The translations under genes were made by a program, and so were the position numbers. A stretch of 64,000 nucleotides of DNA from Bacteroidota bacterium (GTDB lineage: Bacteria > Bacteroidota > Bacteroidia > Chitinophagales > LD1): the NCBI GenBank assembly GCA_016722375.1, contig JADKJG010000005.1, positions 124,001 through 188,000 on the forward strand, in the 5' to 3' direction. Positions 30,230-39,866 of this stretch are shown piece by piece. Positions within the stretch are counted from its first letter, which is position 1, and every line of letters begins with the position of its first letter. Below the pieces are notes generated by a model, which saw nothing but the letters and a program-made list of their open reading frames with translations, did not search any database and was not told the DNA's origin.

Positions 30230-31486
30230 ATGTCGCACAAGAAAAAAGTAATCGTTGTAGGTGGTGGATTCGCAGGAATACAGTTCATTAGAAAATTGAA
30301 TGAAAAGCTATTTGATGTTCTTCTGATTGACAAAATAAATCACCATCAGTTTCAGCCGCTATTTTATCAGGTGGCTACTTCTCAAATCGAACCTTCGAGC
30401 ATCTCCTTTCCTCTAAGAAATATCTTTAAGAACAAAACGAATGTTCAGATTCGTCTAGCAGAAGTATTGGGCGTTGACCAAACCAATAACAAAATTATCA
30501 CCACGATTGGTAAGTTTGGGTATGATTATTTAGTTATTGCTATTGGGTGTAAAACCAATTTTTTCGGCAACCTCAATATTGGCAACCACTCCTTAACGCT
30601 CAAATCAACTTACGATGCGATTACTATTCGCAACCACATCCTGCTCACCTTTGAAAATATTATTTCGGCTAATGAAGCAGAAAAGGAAAGTCTTTTCAAT
30701 CTGGTGATTGTTGGTGCCGGACCCACCGGAGTTGAATTGGCCGGTGCCTTTGCAGAAATTAAAAAGGATGTTTTGCCTACGGATTATCGAGGCATAGATT
30801 TTTCAAAATTTAATATCCTATTGATTGAAGGAAGCAAAGATACTTTGAACAATATGAGCGACACAGCCAAAGTAGTTTCAAAACAATATCTTCAACAGAT
30901 GGGCGTAACTGTATATACCGAAACAATTGTCAAGGATTATGACGGGAACATTTTAACCCTTAGTACCGGCGAAAAAATAAAAACTAAGACTGTAATATGG
31001 ACTGCCGGTGTTATAGGCAATAAAATAGAGGGATTTTCAAATAATATAGTCACCGCAGGAAACCGGCTTAAAGTGGACAGAACAAGCAAAGTGATTGAAT
31101 GTGAAAATGTTTTTGCGATAGGCGACATTGCTCTTATGGAAACCCCCAAGTATCCCAAAGGGCATCCACAGGTTGCCAATGTCGCCATTAACCAAGCAAA
31201 GTTACTCGCAACAAATTTGAATTTGATAGCGCAAAACAAAAAGCCAATGGACTTTGAGTATCACGATCTGGGTTCCATGGCAACTGTTGGTAGAAACAAA
31301 GCTATTGTTGATCTTCCATTCTTTCAATTCAAAGGATACTTTGCCTGGCTCATTTGGATGTTTCTACATTTAATGCTGATACTCAGCGTAAGAAACAAAC
31401 TCATTATATTCATAAATTGGGCATGGACATACATTACCAAGAATACATCACTTGGTCTCATACTGACTCAAGAGCAGAAAAAATAA
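30230..31486 (+). CDS. ndh: Type II NADH dehydrogenase
   Basis: 418 residues. The two dinucleotide-binding motifs are VVVGGGFAGIQFIRKL (FAD) and VIVGAGPTGVELAGAFAEI (NADH). KINHHQFQPLFYQVAT and the C-terminal FAIGDIALM with GHPQVANVAINQAK are standard for the NDH-2 family. Near the C-terminus are two hydrophobic stretches (YFAWLIWMFLHLMLILSVRNKLIIFINW) that place the enzyme on the inner membrane, where it passes electrons from NADH to quinone without pumping protons. It is monocistronic as far as can be seen. Confidence 0.92.
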   Translation: MSHKKKVIVVGGGFAGIQFIRKLNEKLFDVLLIDKINHHQFQPLFYQVATSQIEPSSISFPLRNIFKNKTNVQIRLAEVLGVDQTNNKIITTIGKFGYDYLVIAIGCKTNFFGNLNIGNHSLTLKSTYDAITIRNHILLTFENIISANEAEKESLFNLVIVGAGPTGVELAGAFAEIKKDVLPTDYRGIDFSKFNILLIEGSKDTLNNMSDTAKVVSKQYLQQMGVTVYTETIVKDYDGNILTLSTGEKIKTKTVIWTAGVIGNKIEGFSNNIVTAGNRLKVDRTSKVIECENVFAIGDIALMETPKYPKGHPQVANVAINQAKLLATNLNLIAQNKKPMDFEYHDLGSMATVGRNKAIVDLPFFQFKGYFAWLIWMFLHLMLILSVRNKLIIFINWAWTYITKNTSLGLILTQEQKK

Positions 31487-31557
31487 TTTTCAATTACTTC
31501 GACCGCCTCAACCGGTTATGGGCTAACCGGCTCAAGGCAAGCAGGAAAATAAATTCG

Positions 31558-31565
31558 TATCTTTG
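31558..31565 (+). promoter_or_regulatory. -7 box for the metal-efflux locus
   Basis: TATCTTTG, followed by CG, matches TAnnTTTG exactly. It is only five bases before the TTG start proposed at 31571, so the transcript may begin at or next to the start codon. Confidence 0.4.
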
Positions 31566-31570
31566 CGTCG

Positions 31571-31945
31571 TTGAAGAGGATTCTCGCGATATCGTGTCTG
31601 TTTGTTTTTCTGTGTGCCAACACTGAACTTTATCAGTTGTTAAAGTTGCCTGTTTTATTTCATCATTACCTAGAGGATCATCACTCAACCTTTACCGAAT
31701 TCCTTTACGAACATTACAACAACAATCAAACCCATTCCGATAACCACCACCACGACCACCAGAATCTACCGTTCAAGACCACCGGTTGTGGTACCACTCA
31801 TACTACCTTAGCCTTTAATAATCAGAACAACCTTTCCCTTTGCCGCCTGAATGATGGTTCGGAAAAAATTATCTCCATTTACAAAGAGGTAATTTATTCG
31901 TCTTCTATTTTCAACAAGGTCTGGCAACCTCCTCAGTTTAGTTAG
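31571..31945 (+). CDS. Small secreted His-rich protein
   Basis: 124 residues from a TTG start: a signal-like hydrophobic stretch (ILAISCLFVFLCA), then HHYLEDHHSTF and HSDNHHHDHQ, which could bind metal ions. No ATG exists in this frame before the hydrophobic stretch. It lies directly before a CzcA-type heavy-metal pump, where short His-rich proteins are often found in Bacteroidota. A periplasmic metal-sensing or metal-buffering role is inferred. The close -7 box implies a leaderless or near-leaderless mRNA. Confidence 0.6.
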   Translation: MKRILAISCLFVFLCANTELYQLLKLPVLFHHYLEDHHSTFTEFLYEHYNNNQTHSDNHHHDHQNLPFKTTGCGTTHTTLAFNNQNNLSLCRLNDGSEKIISIYKEVIYSSSIFNKVWQPPQFS

Positions 31946-31950
31946 TGCAT

Positions 31951-32001
31951 TCACCCAGATTAGCATTCGGGTGAGACCATGCTACGGAAAGTCCGCAGCA
32001 T
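31951..32001 (+). promoter_or_regulatory. Two consecutive hairpins before the efflux pump gene
   Basis: TCACCC (31951-31956) pairs with GGGTGA (31969-31974). ATGCTACGGA (31979-31988) pairs with TCCGCAGCAT (31992-32001) with one mismatch. No T run follows, so this looks like a leader or processing structure rather than a terminator. Confidence 0.4.
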
Positions 32002-32055
32002 CAATACATAGTGGATCCCTGCCATTAGTGCTTTCGTTTCATTAACTAAGTAATC

Positions 32056-35000
32056 ATGCTCAATAAAATAATTTCGTTCTCTATAAAGAACAAGCCCATC
32101 ATTGGCCTCTTCATTTTTGTTCTCATTAGTTACGGAGGGTACCAGCTATTTCAACTGCCCATTGATGCCGTGCCCGACATCACCAACAATCAGGTGCAGG
32201 TCATTACCGTTACCCCCTCTTTAGGTACTCCTGATGTAGAAAGGCTTATAACCTTCCCCATTGAACAAGCCAACAGCAACATTCCAGGCTTGAAAGAAAT
32301 CAGAAGCTTCTCGAGGTTTGGCTTATCGCTCATCACCATTGTTTTTGATGATGACGTGGATATATACTGGGCTCGACAACAAGTAACTGAACGATTAAAA
32401 TCGGCAGAACAACAAATTCCTAAGGGTATCGGCTCGCCGGAACTTGCGCCTGTTACTACCGGCTTGGGAGAAATTTATCAATATGTTCTAAAGCCCAAAC
32501 CCGGTTACGAAACAAAATATGGTCCAACAGAATTAAGAACCATTCAAGATTGGATTGTACGTCGGCAATTGATTGGAGTTAAAGGAGTCGCCGACGTAAG
32601 CAGCTTTGGTGGCAGGGTGAAGCAATACGAAATTGCCATTGACCCCAATAAACTGAAATCATACAACCTCACCATTAACGATGTGTTCACTGCTTTGGAG
32701 AAAAACAATGAAAACACAGGCGGCGCCTATATTGAAAAGACATACACGGTTCTTTACATCCGCACAGAAGGATTAATTGGAAACATAGAGGACATCAAAA
32801 ACATTGTGGTGAAAAATACCAATAATGGAACACCTCTTCTTATAAATGATGTAGCCGAAGTACACATTGGACACGCCACCCGTTATGGAGCCATGACCTA
32901 CAATGATGAGGGTGAAGTGGCCGGTGCGGTGGTGATGATGTTGAAAGGTGCCAACAGCAGCAAAGTCATCAAAGACGTAAAAGAAAAAATCAAGCAAATA
33001 CAAAAAACCTTGCCTGAAGGAGTGGAGCTGGAGCCATTTCTTGATAGAACAAAAATGGTGAATAACGCAATCAGCACCATTTCTAAAAATTTAATGGAAG
33101 GCGCACTGATTGTAGTCTTCGTGCTGGTACTATTTCTAGGAAACTTTCGGGCTGGAATTTTAGTCGCCTCGGTCATTCCCTTGTCTATGCTGTTTGCGGT
33201 GATTCTAATGAATCTATTTGGAGTAAGTGGAAACCTGATGAGTCTAGGTGCTTTAGATTTCGGCTTGATTGTGGACGGTGCCGTCATTATCGTAGAAGCA
33301 GTGATGCACGGTCTGACACACAACAAAACATTTAACAGTACGGCCCGAATCAATCAAAACGATATGGACAACAATGTACAGCACTCTGCAAGCAGGATGA
33401 TGAATAGTGCTGTATTCGGACAGATAATCATCCTGATTGTTTACTTGCCAATATTCGCCCTTCAAGGAATAGAAGGCAAAATGTTTAAACCCATGGCGCA
33501 GACCGTTGCCTTTGCTTTGCTCGGTGCCTTTCTTCTTTCACTGACATACATCCCTATGATGAGTGCGCTATTTCTGAGTAAAAATATTTCTCACAAGAAA
33601 AATTTATCGGACAGAATGATGCAGTTCATTGAAACCTTCTACCAAAAATATTTGATAAAAGTGCTGAACTTTCCTAAAACTGTTATTGGGATTACAGTCG
33701 TCCTATTTGCCTTTGCCATTTATATTTTCTCACAAATGGGTGGAGAATTTATTCCCGAATTACCGGAAGGAGATTTTGCAGTTGAAACCAGAGTATTAAC
33801 GGGTAGTAACATCACCACCTCCTCAGAGGCAATCATGAAATCAGCACACATCTTAAAAAATAAATTTCCTGAGATTGAAAAGATAGTCGGTAAAACGGGC
33901 AGCGGTGAAATTCCTACAGATCCCATGCCTATGGAAGCTTCGGATATGATGATTATCCTTAAAGATAAAAGTGAATGGACCTCGGCTAAAAGTTGGGATG
34001 AGCTTGCCGACAAAATGAGTGCTGCCCTGAAAGATGTACCTGGAGTAACCTACGGTTTTCAATATCCCGTTGCTATGCGGTTTAATGAACTGATGACCGG
34101 AGCGAAACAAGATGTGGTGTGCAAAATCTTTGGAGAGAATTTAGATACGCTCTCCAAATATTCAAAACTGTTAGGGGAAGTGGCAGCCAAAATAGATGGC
34201 GCCGAAAATATTTATGTTGAACCGATAGACGGACTTCCACAACTCATCATTAGATTCAATCGCAACGCAATAGCTCAATACGGTCTGAACATTCAAGACC
34301 TCAATAAAGTGGTCAACACCTCCTTTGCAGGACAAAGCAGTGGACTAATCTTTGAAGATGAAAAGCGCTTTGAATTGGTAGTTCGCCTAGCAGGGCCACA
34401 GCGACAGAATCTAGAAGATGTTCGAAACCTGCTCATTCCCACTTCACAGGGAACACAAATTCCATTGTATCAAGTAGCGGACATCTCTATTCAAGAAAGT
34501 ATCAATCAAATCCAAAGAGATGATGCTAAGCGAAGAATCATTGTCGGATTTAATGTTCATGGCAGAGATGTTCAGAACATCGTAAAAGATTTAAAAGTCC
34601 AAATCGAAAAACAAATAAAACTACCGTCAGGCTACTACATTACATACGGAGGAGCCTTTGAAAATTTAATTGCGGCGAAAAAGCGCCTCAGTTTCGCCGT
34701 TCCACTTTCATTGTTGCTAATTCTTCTTCTATTACTTTTTGCTTTCAATTCTATCAAACACGGCTTGCTTATCTATTCGGCCATTCCACTTTCTGCTATT
34801 GGAGGAATTTTCTTTTTAGCTTTAAGAGGAATGCCATTTAGCATCAGTGCCGGTGTTGGCTTTATTGCACTTTTTGGTGTAGCGGTACTAAATGGAATTG
34901 TCCTTATTGCTGAATTCAACCGAATAAAAAGTAGTGGAGAAACGGACACCAAGCAAATAGTCTTGCAGGGAACAAAGCTTCGCTTGCGGCCTGTATTGAT

Positions 35001-36414
35001 GACCGCTCTTGTTGCTTCACTTGGATTTTTACCTATGGCACTCAGCAACGGTGCAGGCGCAGAAGTACAGCGACCATTGGCAACCGTTGTAATCGGAGGT
35101 TTACTGATTGCGACATTCTTAACCCTTTTTGTCCTCCCTATACTCTATATTTTGTTTGAAAAGATTTCCTGGCCCACAACAAATAAGAAAGCAAGCATTA
35201 CAGGAACAGCCATCCTTCTCTTGTATTTCTCTTCATTTCAAAATGCAAATGCACAAACACCCATCAGCCTACCAAGTGCAATTGACACCGCAATCAAAAA
35301 TAATCTCTCGGTAAAAAATGAAAAGCTAAATGTTGAATATCAAAAGAAATTAAAGGCTGCGGCCATTGACATTCCACAAACTAATCTTACTGGAGAATAT
35401 GGTCAAATAAATTCCTTCTACAAAGACACCAAGTTTGGAATCGCTCAATCCATCAGCTTTCCAGTTGTCTATGCGAAACAAAAATCGCTACAAAATGAAA
35501 ACTACAAACTGAGCACCCTCAGCCTATCAGTAAAGGATGCAGAACTGAGACGGCGAGTAAGCGAAGTTTTTTATCAGCTAAATTACTTGAAGGAAAAGAA
35601 AAACATTTTACTAAAGAGTGACAGTATCTATACTTCATTTTTAGAAAAAGCATCACTCCGTTTCACCAAAGGCGAAAGCAATATCTTGGAAAAAACAGCC
35701 GCCGAAACACAAAGGGGGCAAATTTATATTCAACTGAAGCAATTAGAGCAGGAGAATGAAATTTTACAAATCAAATTTCAATTGTTGCTCAACACCCCAA
35801 CCGTTTTCATACCCATAGAGGAACCGCTGAAACTACTTTTTACTGCAAGCCATGACACTTCTTCGGTAAGCGGGCATCCAACCATACAAATCTTACAACA
35901 AGAGAAAACCATTTCGCATACAAATACTCAGCTGCAACGATCAAAACTCCTTCCCGACTTGCATTTAGCATATAGTAATATGAGTATTCAAGGAACCGGA
36001 GCTGATAATCTGCTATACACCAGATCAACCCGGTTTAATTCCGTGCAGTTTGGTCTTGGTATCCCGTTGTTCTTTGGATCACAAAAGGCAAAAATAAGTG
36101 CCGCGAAAACATTGGAACTGATTAGTGAAAATAATTTTCAGTCGGGGCTACAAACATTGAAAGCCGAATATGAAATGGCTTACAAGAAATTTGAAACGCA
36201 ATTAGCCGTCGTCAACTATTTTGAAGACACTGCCCTACAAAATGCAAATACTATTAGCCGGACAGCAGACCAACAATTTGTAAATGGTGACATCAATTAT
36301 CTGGAGTGGACAATGCTGACCAACAATGCAATCAACATTCAAAGTAACTACACCGATGCAGTCAACGAACTAAATCAAACAATCATTCAACTCAGTTTCT
36401 TAACTTCTAAATAA
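32056..36414 (+). CDS. CzcA/CusA heavy-metal RND pump fused to a TolC-like domain
   Basis: 1452 residues. The first ~1040 form an HME-type RND pump: LPIDAVPDITNNQVQV near the start, twelve membrane segments, and DFGLIVDGAVIIVEAVMH with the charged residues used for proton transfer in metal pumps. After ISWPTTNKKAS a new hydrophobic signal-like segment (TAILLLYFSSFQNANAQ) leads into about 400 residues of coiled-coil outer-membrane-factor sequence (SLPSAIDTAIKNNLSVKNEKL and so on). Pump and outer-membrane channel are thus one polypeptide, as in several Bacteroidota CzcA proteins. It likely exports divalent or monovalent metal cations; the metal is not deducible. MFS and adaptor genes follow closely. 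Confidence 0.93.
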   Translation: MLNKIISFSIKNKPIIGLFIFVLISYGGYQLFQLPIDAVPDITNNQVQVITVTPSLGTPDVERLITFPIEQANSNIPGLKEIRSFSRFGLSLITIVFDDDVDIYWARQQVTERLKSAEQQIPKGIGSPELAPVTTGLGEIYQYVLKPKPGYETKYGPTELRTIQDWIVRRQLIGVKGVADVSSFGGRVKQYEIAIDPNKLKSYNLTINDVFTALEKNNENTGGAYIEKTYTVLYIRTEGLIGNIEDIKNIVVKNTNNGTPLLINDVAEVHIGHATRYGAMTYNDEGEVAGAVVMMLKGANSSKVIKDVKEKIKQIQKTLPEGVELEPFLDRTKMVNNAISTISKNLMEGALIVVFVLVLFLGNFRAGILVASVIPLSMLFAVILMNLFGVSGNLMSLGALDFGLIVDGAVIIVEAVMHGLTHNKTFNSTARINQNDMDNNVQHSASRMMNSAVFGQIIILIVYLPIFALQGIEGKMFKPMAQTVAFALLGAFLLSLTYIPMMSALFLSKNISHKKNLSDRMMQFIETFYQKYLIKVLNFPKTVIGITVVLFAFAIYIFSQMGGEFIPELPEGDFAVETRVLTGSNITTSSEAIMKSAHILKNKFPEIEKIVGKTGSGEIPTDPMPMEASDMMIILKDKSEWTSAKSWDELADKMSAALKDVPGVTYGFQYPVAMRFNELMTGAKQDVVCKIFGENLDTLSKYSKLLGEVAAKIDGAENIYVEPIDGLPQLIIRFNRNAIAQYGLNIQDLNKVVNTSFAGQSSGLIFEDEKRFELVVRLAGPQRQNLEDVRNLLIPTSQGTQIPLYQVADISIQESINQIQRDDAKRRIIVGFNVHGRDVQNIVKDLKVQIEKQIKLPSGYYITYGGAFENLIAAKKRLSFAVPLSLLLILLLLLFAFNSIKHGLLIYSAIPLSAIGGIFFLALRGMPFSISAGVGFIALFGVAVLNGIVLIAEFNRIKSSGETDTKQIVLQGTKLRLRPVLMTALVASLGFLPMALSNGAGAEVQRPLATVVIGGLLIATFLTLFVLPILYILFEKISWPTTNKKASITGTAILLLYFSSFQNANAQTPISLPSAIDTAIKNNLSVKNEKLNVEYQKKLKAAAIDIPQTNLTGEYGQINSFYKDTKFGIAQSISFPVVYAKQKSLQNENYKLSTLSLSVKDAELRRRVSEVFYQLNYLKEKKNILLKSDSIYTSFLEKASLRFTKGESNILEKTAAETQRGQIYIQLKQLEQENEILQIKFQLLLNTPTVFIPIEEPLKLLFTASHDTSSVSGHPTIQILQQEKTISHTNTQLQRSKLLPDLHLAYSNMSIQGTGADNLLYTRSTRFNSVQFGLGIPLFFGSQKAKISAAKTLELISENNFQSGLQTLKAEYEMAYKKFETQLAVVNYFEDTALQNANTISRTADQQFVNGDINYLEWTMLTNNAINIQSNYTDAVNELNQTIIQLSFLTSK

Positions 36415-36423
36415 ATTTCGATC

Positions 36424-37692
36424 ATGATAGATGTTAAGACGACCAAGGGTTTGCAAACTATTCTTGAACCCTTTCAGGCATTAAAGAATAAAGTATTTGC
36501 TAAATTGTATTGGGGACAAACCATCAGTTTAATGGGCGATGCTTTTACATGGGTTGGTTTGGCATTGTTGGCTTACCAGTTAGACAAAAAGCACTCTGCC
36601 GTTATCCTTGCAACAGCACTTACATTAAGGGTTGCTGCCTTTATTATTTTCTCCCCATTTGCAGGTGTGTTAGCCGATAAAGTTGACCGAAAGAAAATAT
36701 TATTAATCACACATTTTATTCGCATGGCAATCATTTGTTGCCTTCCGTTTATTACAGAAGAATGGCAAATTTATGTGTTGGTGTTTTTGCTCAATGTTTT
36801 CAATGCTTTTTTCACACCAACATATCGTGCCATTATTCCGCAGGTAATTGAAGGAAAATATTATCGTGAAGCAGTAGGCCTATCAACCGCCACTTACCAA
36901 CTTTTAGGAATATTGGGTCCTGCATCAGCAGGAATAGTAGCAGTGTGGTTAGGTGCAAGAGAAATATTTTTTGTAGATGCCGCTTCTTTTGTCATTGCTG
37001 CCGTGTTCATTTTATCAATTCCAAAACAAGAACTTCAAAATGGTGTTTCTGACGAAGCAAGACAAGAACATAATACTTGGGGCAATGTCATTAAGGGAAT
37101 ACGACTATTATTCGGAAACAAAAATTTACGGTTTGCTCTAAGCATTGAATTTGTTTCAGCCATTGCAGGTGCAATGATTTTAGTAAATACCATCAGCCAT
37201 GTAAAAAATGATTTACACTTAACTGATAGATATTATGGTTGGGTAATGGCTGCATTCGGATTCGGAGCTGCAATAGCAGCATTTCTTGCAGGCAGTTTAG
37301 ATAAATCAAAAACAAGAAGTATTTCATTGATAAGCGGTGCTTTCCTTTTAGGCATCACTATTTATATCACTAACTATGTGCCTTACGCAGTAATGATTGT
37401 TTTGTGGCTTGTTGCCGGTTTAGGACAAAGCTTGGCTGAAATGCCTTCCGAAACTTTAATTGCCGAAAACATCGCATCAGCAGACCAAGGAAAAGTATAT
37501 GGCTCTCACTTTGCATTTTCCCATTTATGGTGGGCAATCGTATATCCAATTGCAGGATTTTTAGGAACTGCTTTTCCAAATTCTGATTTCTTATTTGGTG
37601 GACTGCTGACAGTTGTTTGCGGTGTAACAGCCATTATAATTTTCAAACCTTCATTCAATTCTTTAAATCAAAACTCAATAATCAACAATTAA
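36424..37692 (+). CDS. MFS transporter (enterobactin-exporter-like)
   Basis: 422 residues with about twelve membrane segments. The loop motif FAGVLADKVDRKKILLITHF is the MFS signature between helices 2 and 3. The overall pattern (VGLALLAYQLDKKHSAV, ATYQLLGILGPASAGIVA, GLGQSLAEMPSETLIAENI) fits the MFS_3 branch. It starts nine bases after the fused RND pump and ends eleven bases before its adaptor, so it interrupts an otherwise standard metal-efflux operon. Its base composition is slightly more AT-rich than the pump gene, which could mean later insertion. The substrate is unknown. Confidence 0.88.
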   Translation: MIDVKTTKGLQTILEPFQALKNKVFAKLYWGQTISLMGDAFTWVGLALLAYQLDKKHSAVILATALTLRVAAFIIFSPFAGVLADKVDRKKILLITHFIRMAIICCLPFITEEWQIYVLVFLLNVFNAFFTPTYRAIIPQVIEGKYYREAVGLSTATYQLLGILGPASAGIVAVWLGAREIFFVDAASFVIAAVFILSIPKQELQNGVSDEARQEHNTWGNVIKGIRLLFGNKNLRFALSIEFVSAIAGAMILVNTISHVKNDLHLTDRYYGWVMAAFGFGAAIAAFLAGSLDKSKTRSISLISGAFLLGITIYITNYVPYAVMIVLWLVAGLGQSLAEMPSETLIAENIASADQGKVYGSHFAFSHLWWAIVYPIAGFLGTAFPNSDFLFGGLLTVVCGVTAIIIFKPSFNSLNQNSIINN

Positions 37693-37703
37693 AAACATTA
37701 ATC

Positions 37704-38837
37704 ATGACAAAATATATCATCCTATTCATAGCATTTGCAGTTCTCACATCTTGCGGAGGTAAACCGACCAAAACAGAAAGTGTAGAAACACTCATGGAAA
37801 ATTCTGTTGAGTTGACCGACGCACAACTCAAAAACTCGGAAATACAAATAGGGGTCCTTCAACAGCAAGATATTTCCTCCTTACTAAAAGTCAGTGGGTT
37901 GATTGATGTGCCTCCACAAAATATGGTTTCGATTAGTGTGCCAATGGGCGGGTACCTAAAAGCAACAAAACTGTTAGAAGGTATGCATATCCGCAAAGGA
38001 GAAATTATCGCTACGATGGAGGATCAGCAATATATTCAACTGCAACAAGATTATCTCACGGCAAAAGCACATTTCACCTCTATTGAAAAGGAGTTTCTGC
38101 GGCAAAAAGATTTAAACCAAAGCAAAGCCGGCAGCGACAAAGTTTTTGAAAATGCACAAGCAGACTATGTTTCACAAAAAGTACTGATAAAGTCCTTATC
38201 CGAAAAACTAGTTTTAATCAACATAAATCCCGAGCAACTCAACGAAAATAATATCTCTAGAAGTATAAATATTCCTTCTCCCATTGAGGGCTTTGTTTCA
38301 TCCGTGAAAATAAATATCGGAAAATATGTTTCACCGACGGATATCTTGTTTGAATTAGTAAATCCGACGGACATTCATTTAGCATTAACCGTCTTTGAGA
38401 AAGATTTGGACAAGCTATTTATAGGACAAAAAATCATCGCTTACACCAACAATCAACCCAGCAAGAAATATGAGTGCAAAATCATTCTGATTGGAAAGAG
38501 TTTGTCGCTTGAACGAGCTGTTACTGTACATTGCCACTTTGAACAATACGACCAATCGCTAATACCCGGAATGTATATGAATGCTGAAATAGAAGTTGCT
38601 ACTCATAATGCTTTTGTCATTCCAAATGAAGGCTTAGTCCGCTTTGAGGGGAATCAGTATGTATTCACACAAATTAAAAATCACCAATATCGTATGCAGG
38701 AGGTAAGCACCCAAAACACCGAAAATGGTTACACTCAAATTTCTTTCCCAGATAGTGTCGATATCAGCAAGAACGTTTTTGTTATCAAGGGCGCCTACAC
38801 TCTCTTGATGAAAATGAAAAATACAGAGGGAAAATAA
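37704..38837 (+). CDS. RND periplasmic adaptor (CzcB/CusB-like) lipoprotein
   Basis: From the ATG at 37704 (377 residues) the protein has a lipoprotein signal, IILFIAFAVLTSCGG. Barrel-sandwich and helical-hairpin segments follow (VPMGGYLKATKLLEGMHIRKGEIIATMEDQQYIQLQQDYLTAK then SPIEGFVSSVKINIGKYVSPTDILFELVNP). The beta-barrel and membrane-proximal domains contain IPGMYMNAEIEV and PNEGLVRFEGNQYVFT. It would bridge the inner-membrane pump and the fused outer-membrane segment at 32056-36414. The longer frame that reaches back into the MFS gene has no support. Confidence 0.92.
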   Translation: MTKYIILFIAFAVLTSCGGKPTKTESVETLMENSVELTDAQLKNSEIQIGVLQQQDISSLLKVSGLIDVPPQNMVSISVPMGGYLKATKLLEGMHIRKGEIIATMEDQQYIQLQQDYLTAKAHFTSIEKEFLRQKDLNQSKAGSDKVFENAQADYVSQKVLIKSLSEKLVLININPEQLNENNISRSINIPSPIEGFVSSVKINIGKYVSPTDILFELVNPTDIHLALTVFEKDLDKLFIGQKIIAYTNNQPSKKYECKIILIGKSLSLERAVTVHCHFEQYDQSLIPGMYMNAEIEVATHNAFVIPNEGLVRFEGNQYVFTQIKNHQYRMQEVSTQNTENGYTQISFPDSVDISKNVFVIKGAYTLLMKMKNTEGK

Positions 38838-38939
38838 AAGGACTTTGCAATATACGGTCACTACAAGCCACTATACTATAAACAGAGTAGCACCTAAACT
38901 TGCCGTTATCCTCTACGCGCCACCCCTCCGCATTATTTT

Positions 38940-38947
38940 TACTTTTG
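38940..38947 (+). promoter_or_regulatory. -7 box for the Crp/Fnr operon
   Basis: TACTTTTG matches TAnnTTTG and lies four bases before the ATG at 38952, so the mRNA may be leaderless, as with 31571. Confidence 0.35.
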
Positions 38948-38951
38948 ATTG

Positions 38952-39581
38952 ATGAATATTGCTAATCGCCTCGGCCATATTTTTGAGCCCGAACTACTTG
39001 AGGAATTGGACCGACGAGCACAACTGGTTTCCTTAAAAGAAGGGGAAAGTATTATAGCCAGCGGACAGACTATCCGGGCCATGCCCATAGTACTTTCCGG
39101 TACACTTAAAATATCCAGAGTAGATGAAAATGGTCGTGAATTACTGCTCTATTATGTGAACCCGGGAGAGAGTTGTGCCATGACCTTTACTTGCTGTATG
39201 CAGCAATATGCGAGCGACATAAAGGCAGTGGCAGACAATGAGGTTGAGCTGCTTTCTATTCCTGTGGCTGGCATGGATGAGTGGCTGGTGAAATATCCTA
39301 CTTGGACAAGTTTCGTTATGAAAACTATTCATACCCGTTTCAATGAGCTGCTGAAAACTATTGACCAGATTGCCTTTCAAAAACTCGATGAACGTTTAGT
39401 TTATTATCTAAAGGAAAAGTCGAAAACAAGTGGTTCTACCTTACTAAACCTTTCGCATGAACAAATCGCCGTCGAAATGGCAACCTCCCGCGAGGTGATA
39501 TCGCGCTTATTAAAAAAGCTGGAAAATGATCAGAAGCTGCTGCTCTATAGGAATCAAATTAAACTTCTACCAAATTTGTGA
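38952..39581 (+). CDS. Crp/Fnr family transcriptional regulator
   Basis: 209 residues from the ATG at 38952. The N-terminal cyclic-nucleotide-binding-like barrel (LKEGESIIASGQTIRAMPIVLSGTLKISRVDENGRELLLYYVNPGESCAM) is followed by a long dimerisation helix and a C-terminal winged helix with LSHEQIAVEMATSREVISRLLKKLE. The barrel carries Cys residues at FTCCMQQ, and no four-Cys Fe-S arrangement of the FNR type is evident. It heads a compact + strand series of redox and stress genes ending with thioredoxin at 41899 and is probably its regulator. Confidence 0.9.
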   Translation: MNIANRLGHIFEPELLEELDRRAQLVSLKEGESIIASGQTIRAMPIVLSGTLKISRVDENGRELLLYYVNPGESCAMTFTCCMQQYASDIKAVADNEVELLSIPVAGMDEWLVKYPTWTSFVMKTIHTRFNELLKTIDQIAFQKLDERLVYYLKEKSKTSGSTLLNLSHEQIAVEMATSREVISRLLKKLENDQKLLLYRNQIKLLPNL

Positions 39582-39613
39582 CTAAAGTCACTGTATAGCA
39601 ACCTTGCTTGCCC

Positions 39614-39621
39614 CATCTTTG
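39614..39621 (+). promoter_or_regulatory. Probable -7 box for the redox operon
   Basis: CATCTTTG, followed by CA, is one base off TAnnTTTG. It gives a leader of about 30 bases before the ATG at 39657, so the operon genes can be expressed independently of the regulator gene. Confidence 0.35.
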
Positions 39622-39656
39622 CATCGCAGTTTTAGTCCACCATAAAATCACGAGCC

Positions 39657-39866
39657 ATGACAAAGAATATCGGAGTCGCAGACAAAATCATCAGAATCCT
39701 CTTGGCAGCGGGTATTGCTGTGCTCTATTTCACCAATCAAATTAGCGGTACTTTAGCGCTCATACTGGCTGTGGTAGCGGTCGTTTTATTAGCCACCAGT
39801 TTTATTAATTTTTGTCCGATTTATTTTGCACTCGGAATTTCTACCAATAAAAACAAAAAGCCATGA
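39657..39866 (+). CDS. DUF2892 family small membrane protein
   Basis: 69 residues with an N-terminal MTKNIGVADKIIRILLAAGIAVLYF and a second hydrophobic segment LALILAVVAVVLLATSFINFCPIYFALG. The GVADKIIR and FCPIY signatures are those of the DUF2892 family, which is often encoded beside rhodaneses and sulfur-handling genes (YgaP is a rhodanese fused to this type of segment). The stop overlaps the start of the OsmC gene by four bases. Confidence 0.85.
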   Translation: MTKNIGVADKIIRILLAAGIAVLYFTNQISGTLALILAVVAVVLLATSFINFCPIYFALGISTNKNKKP

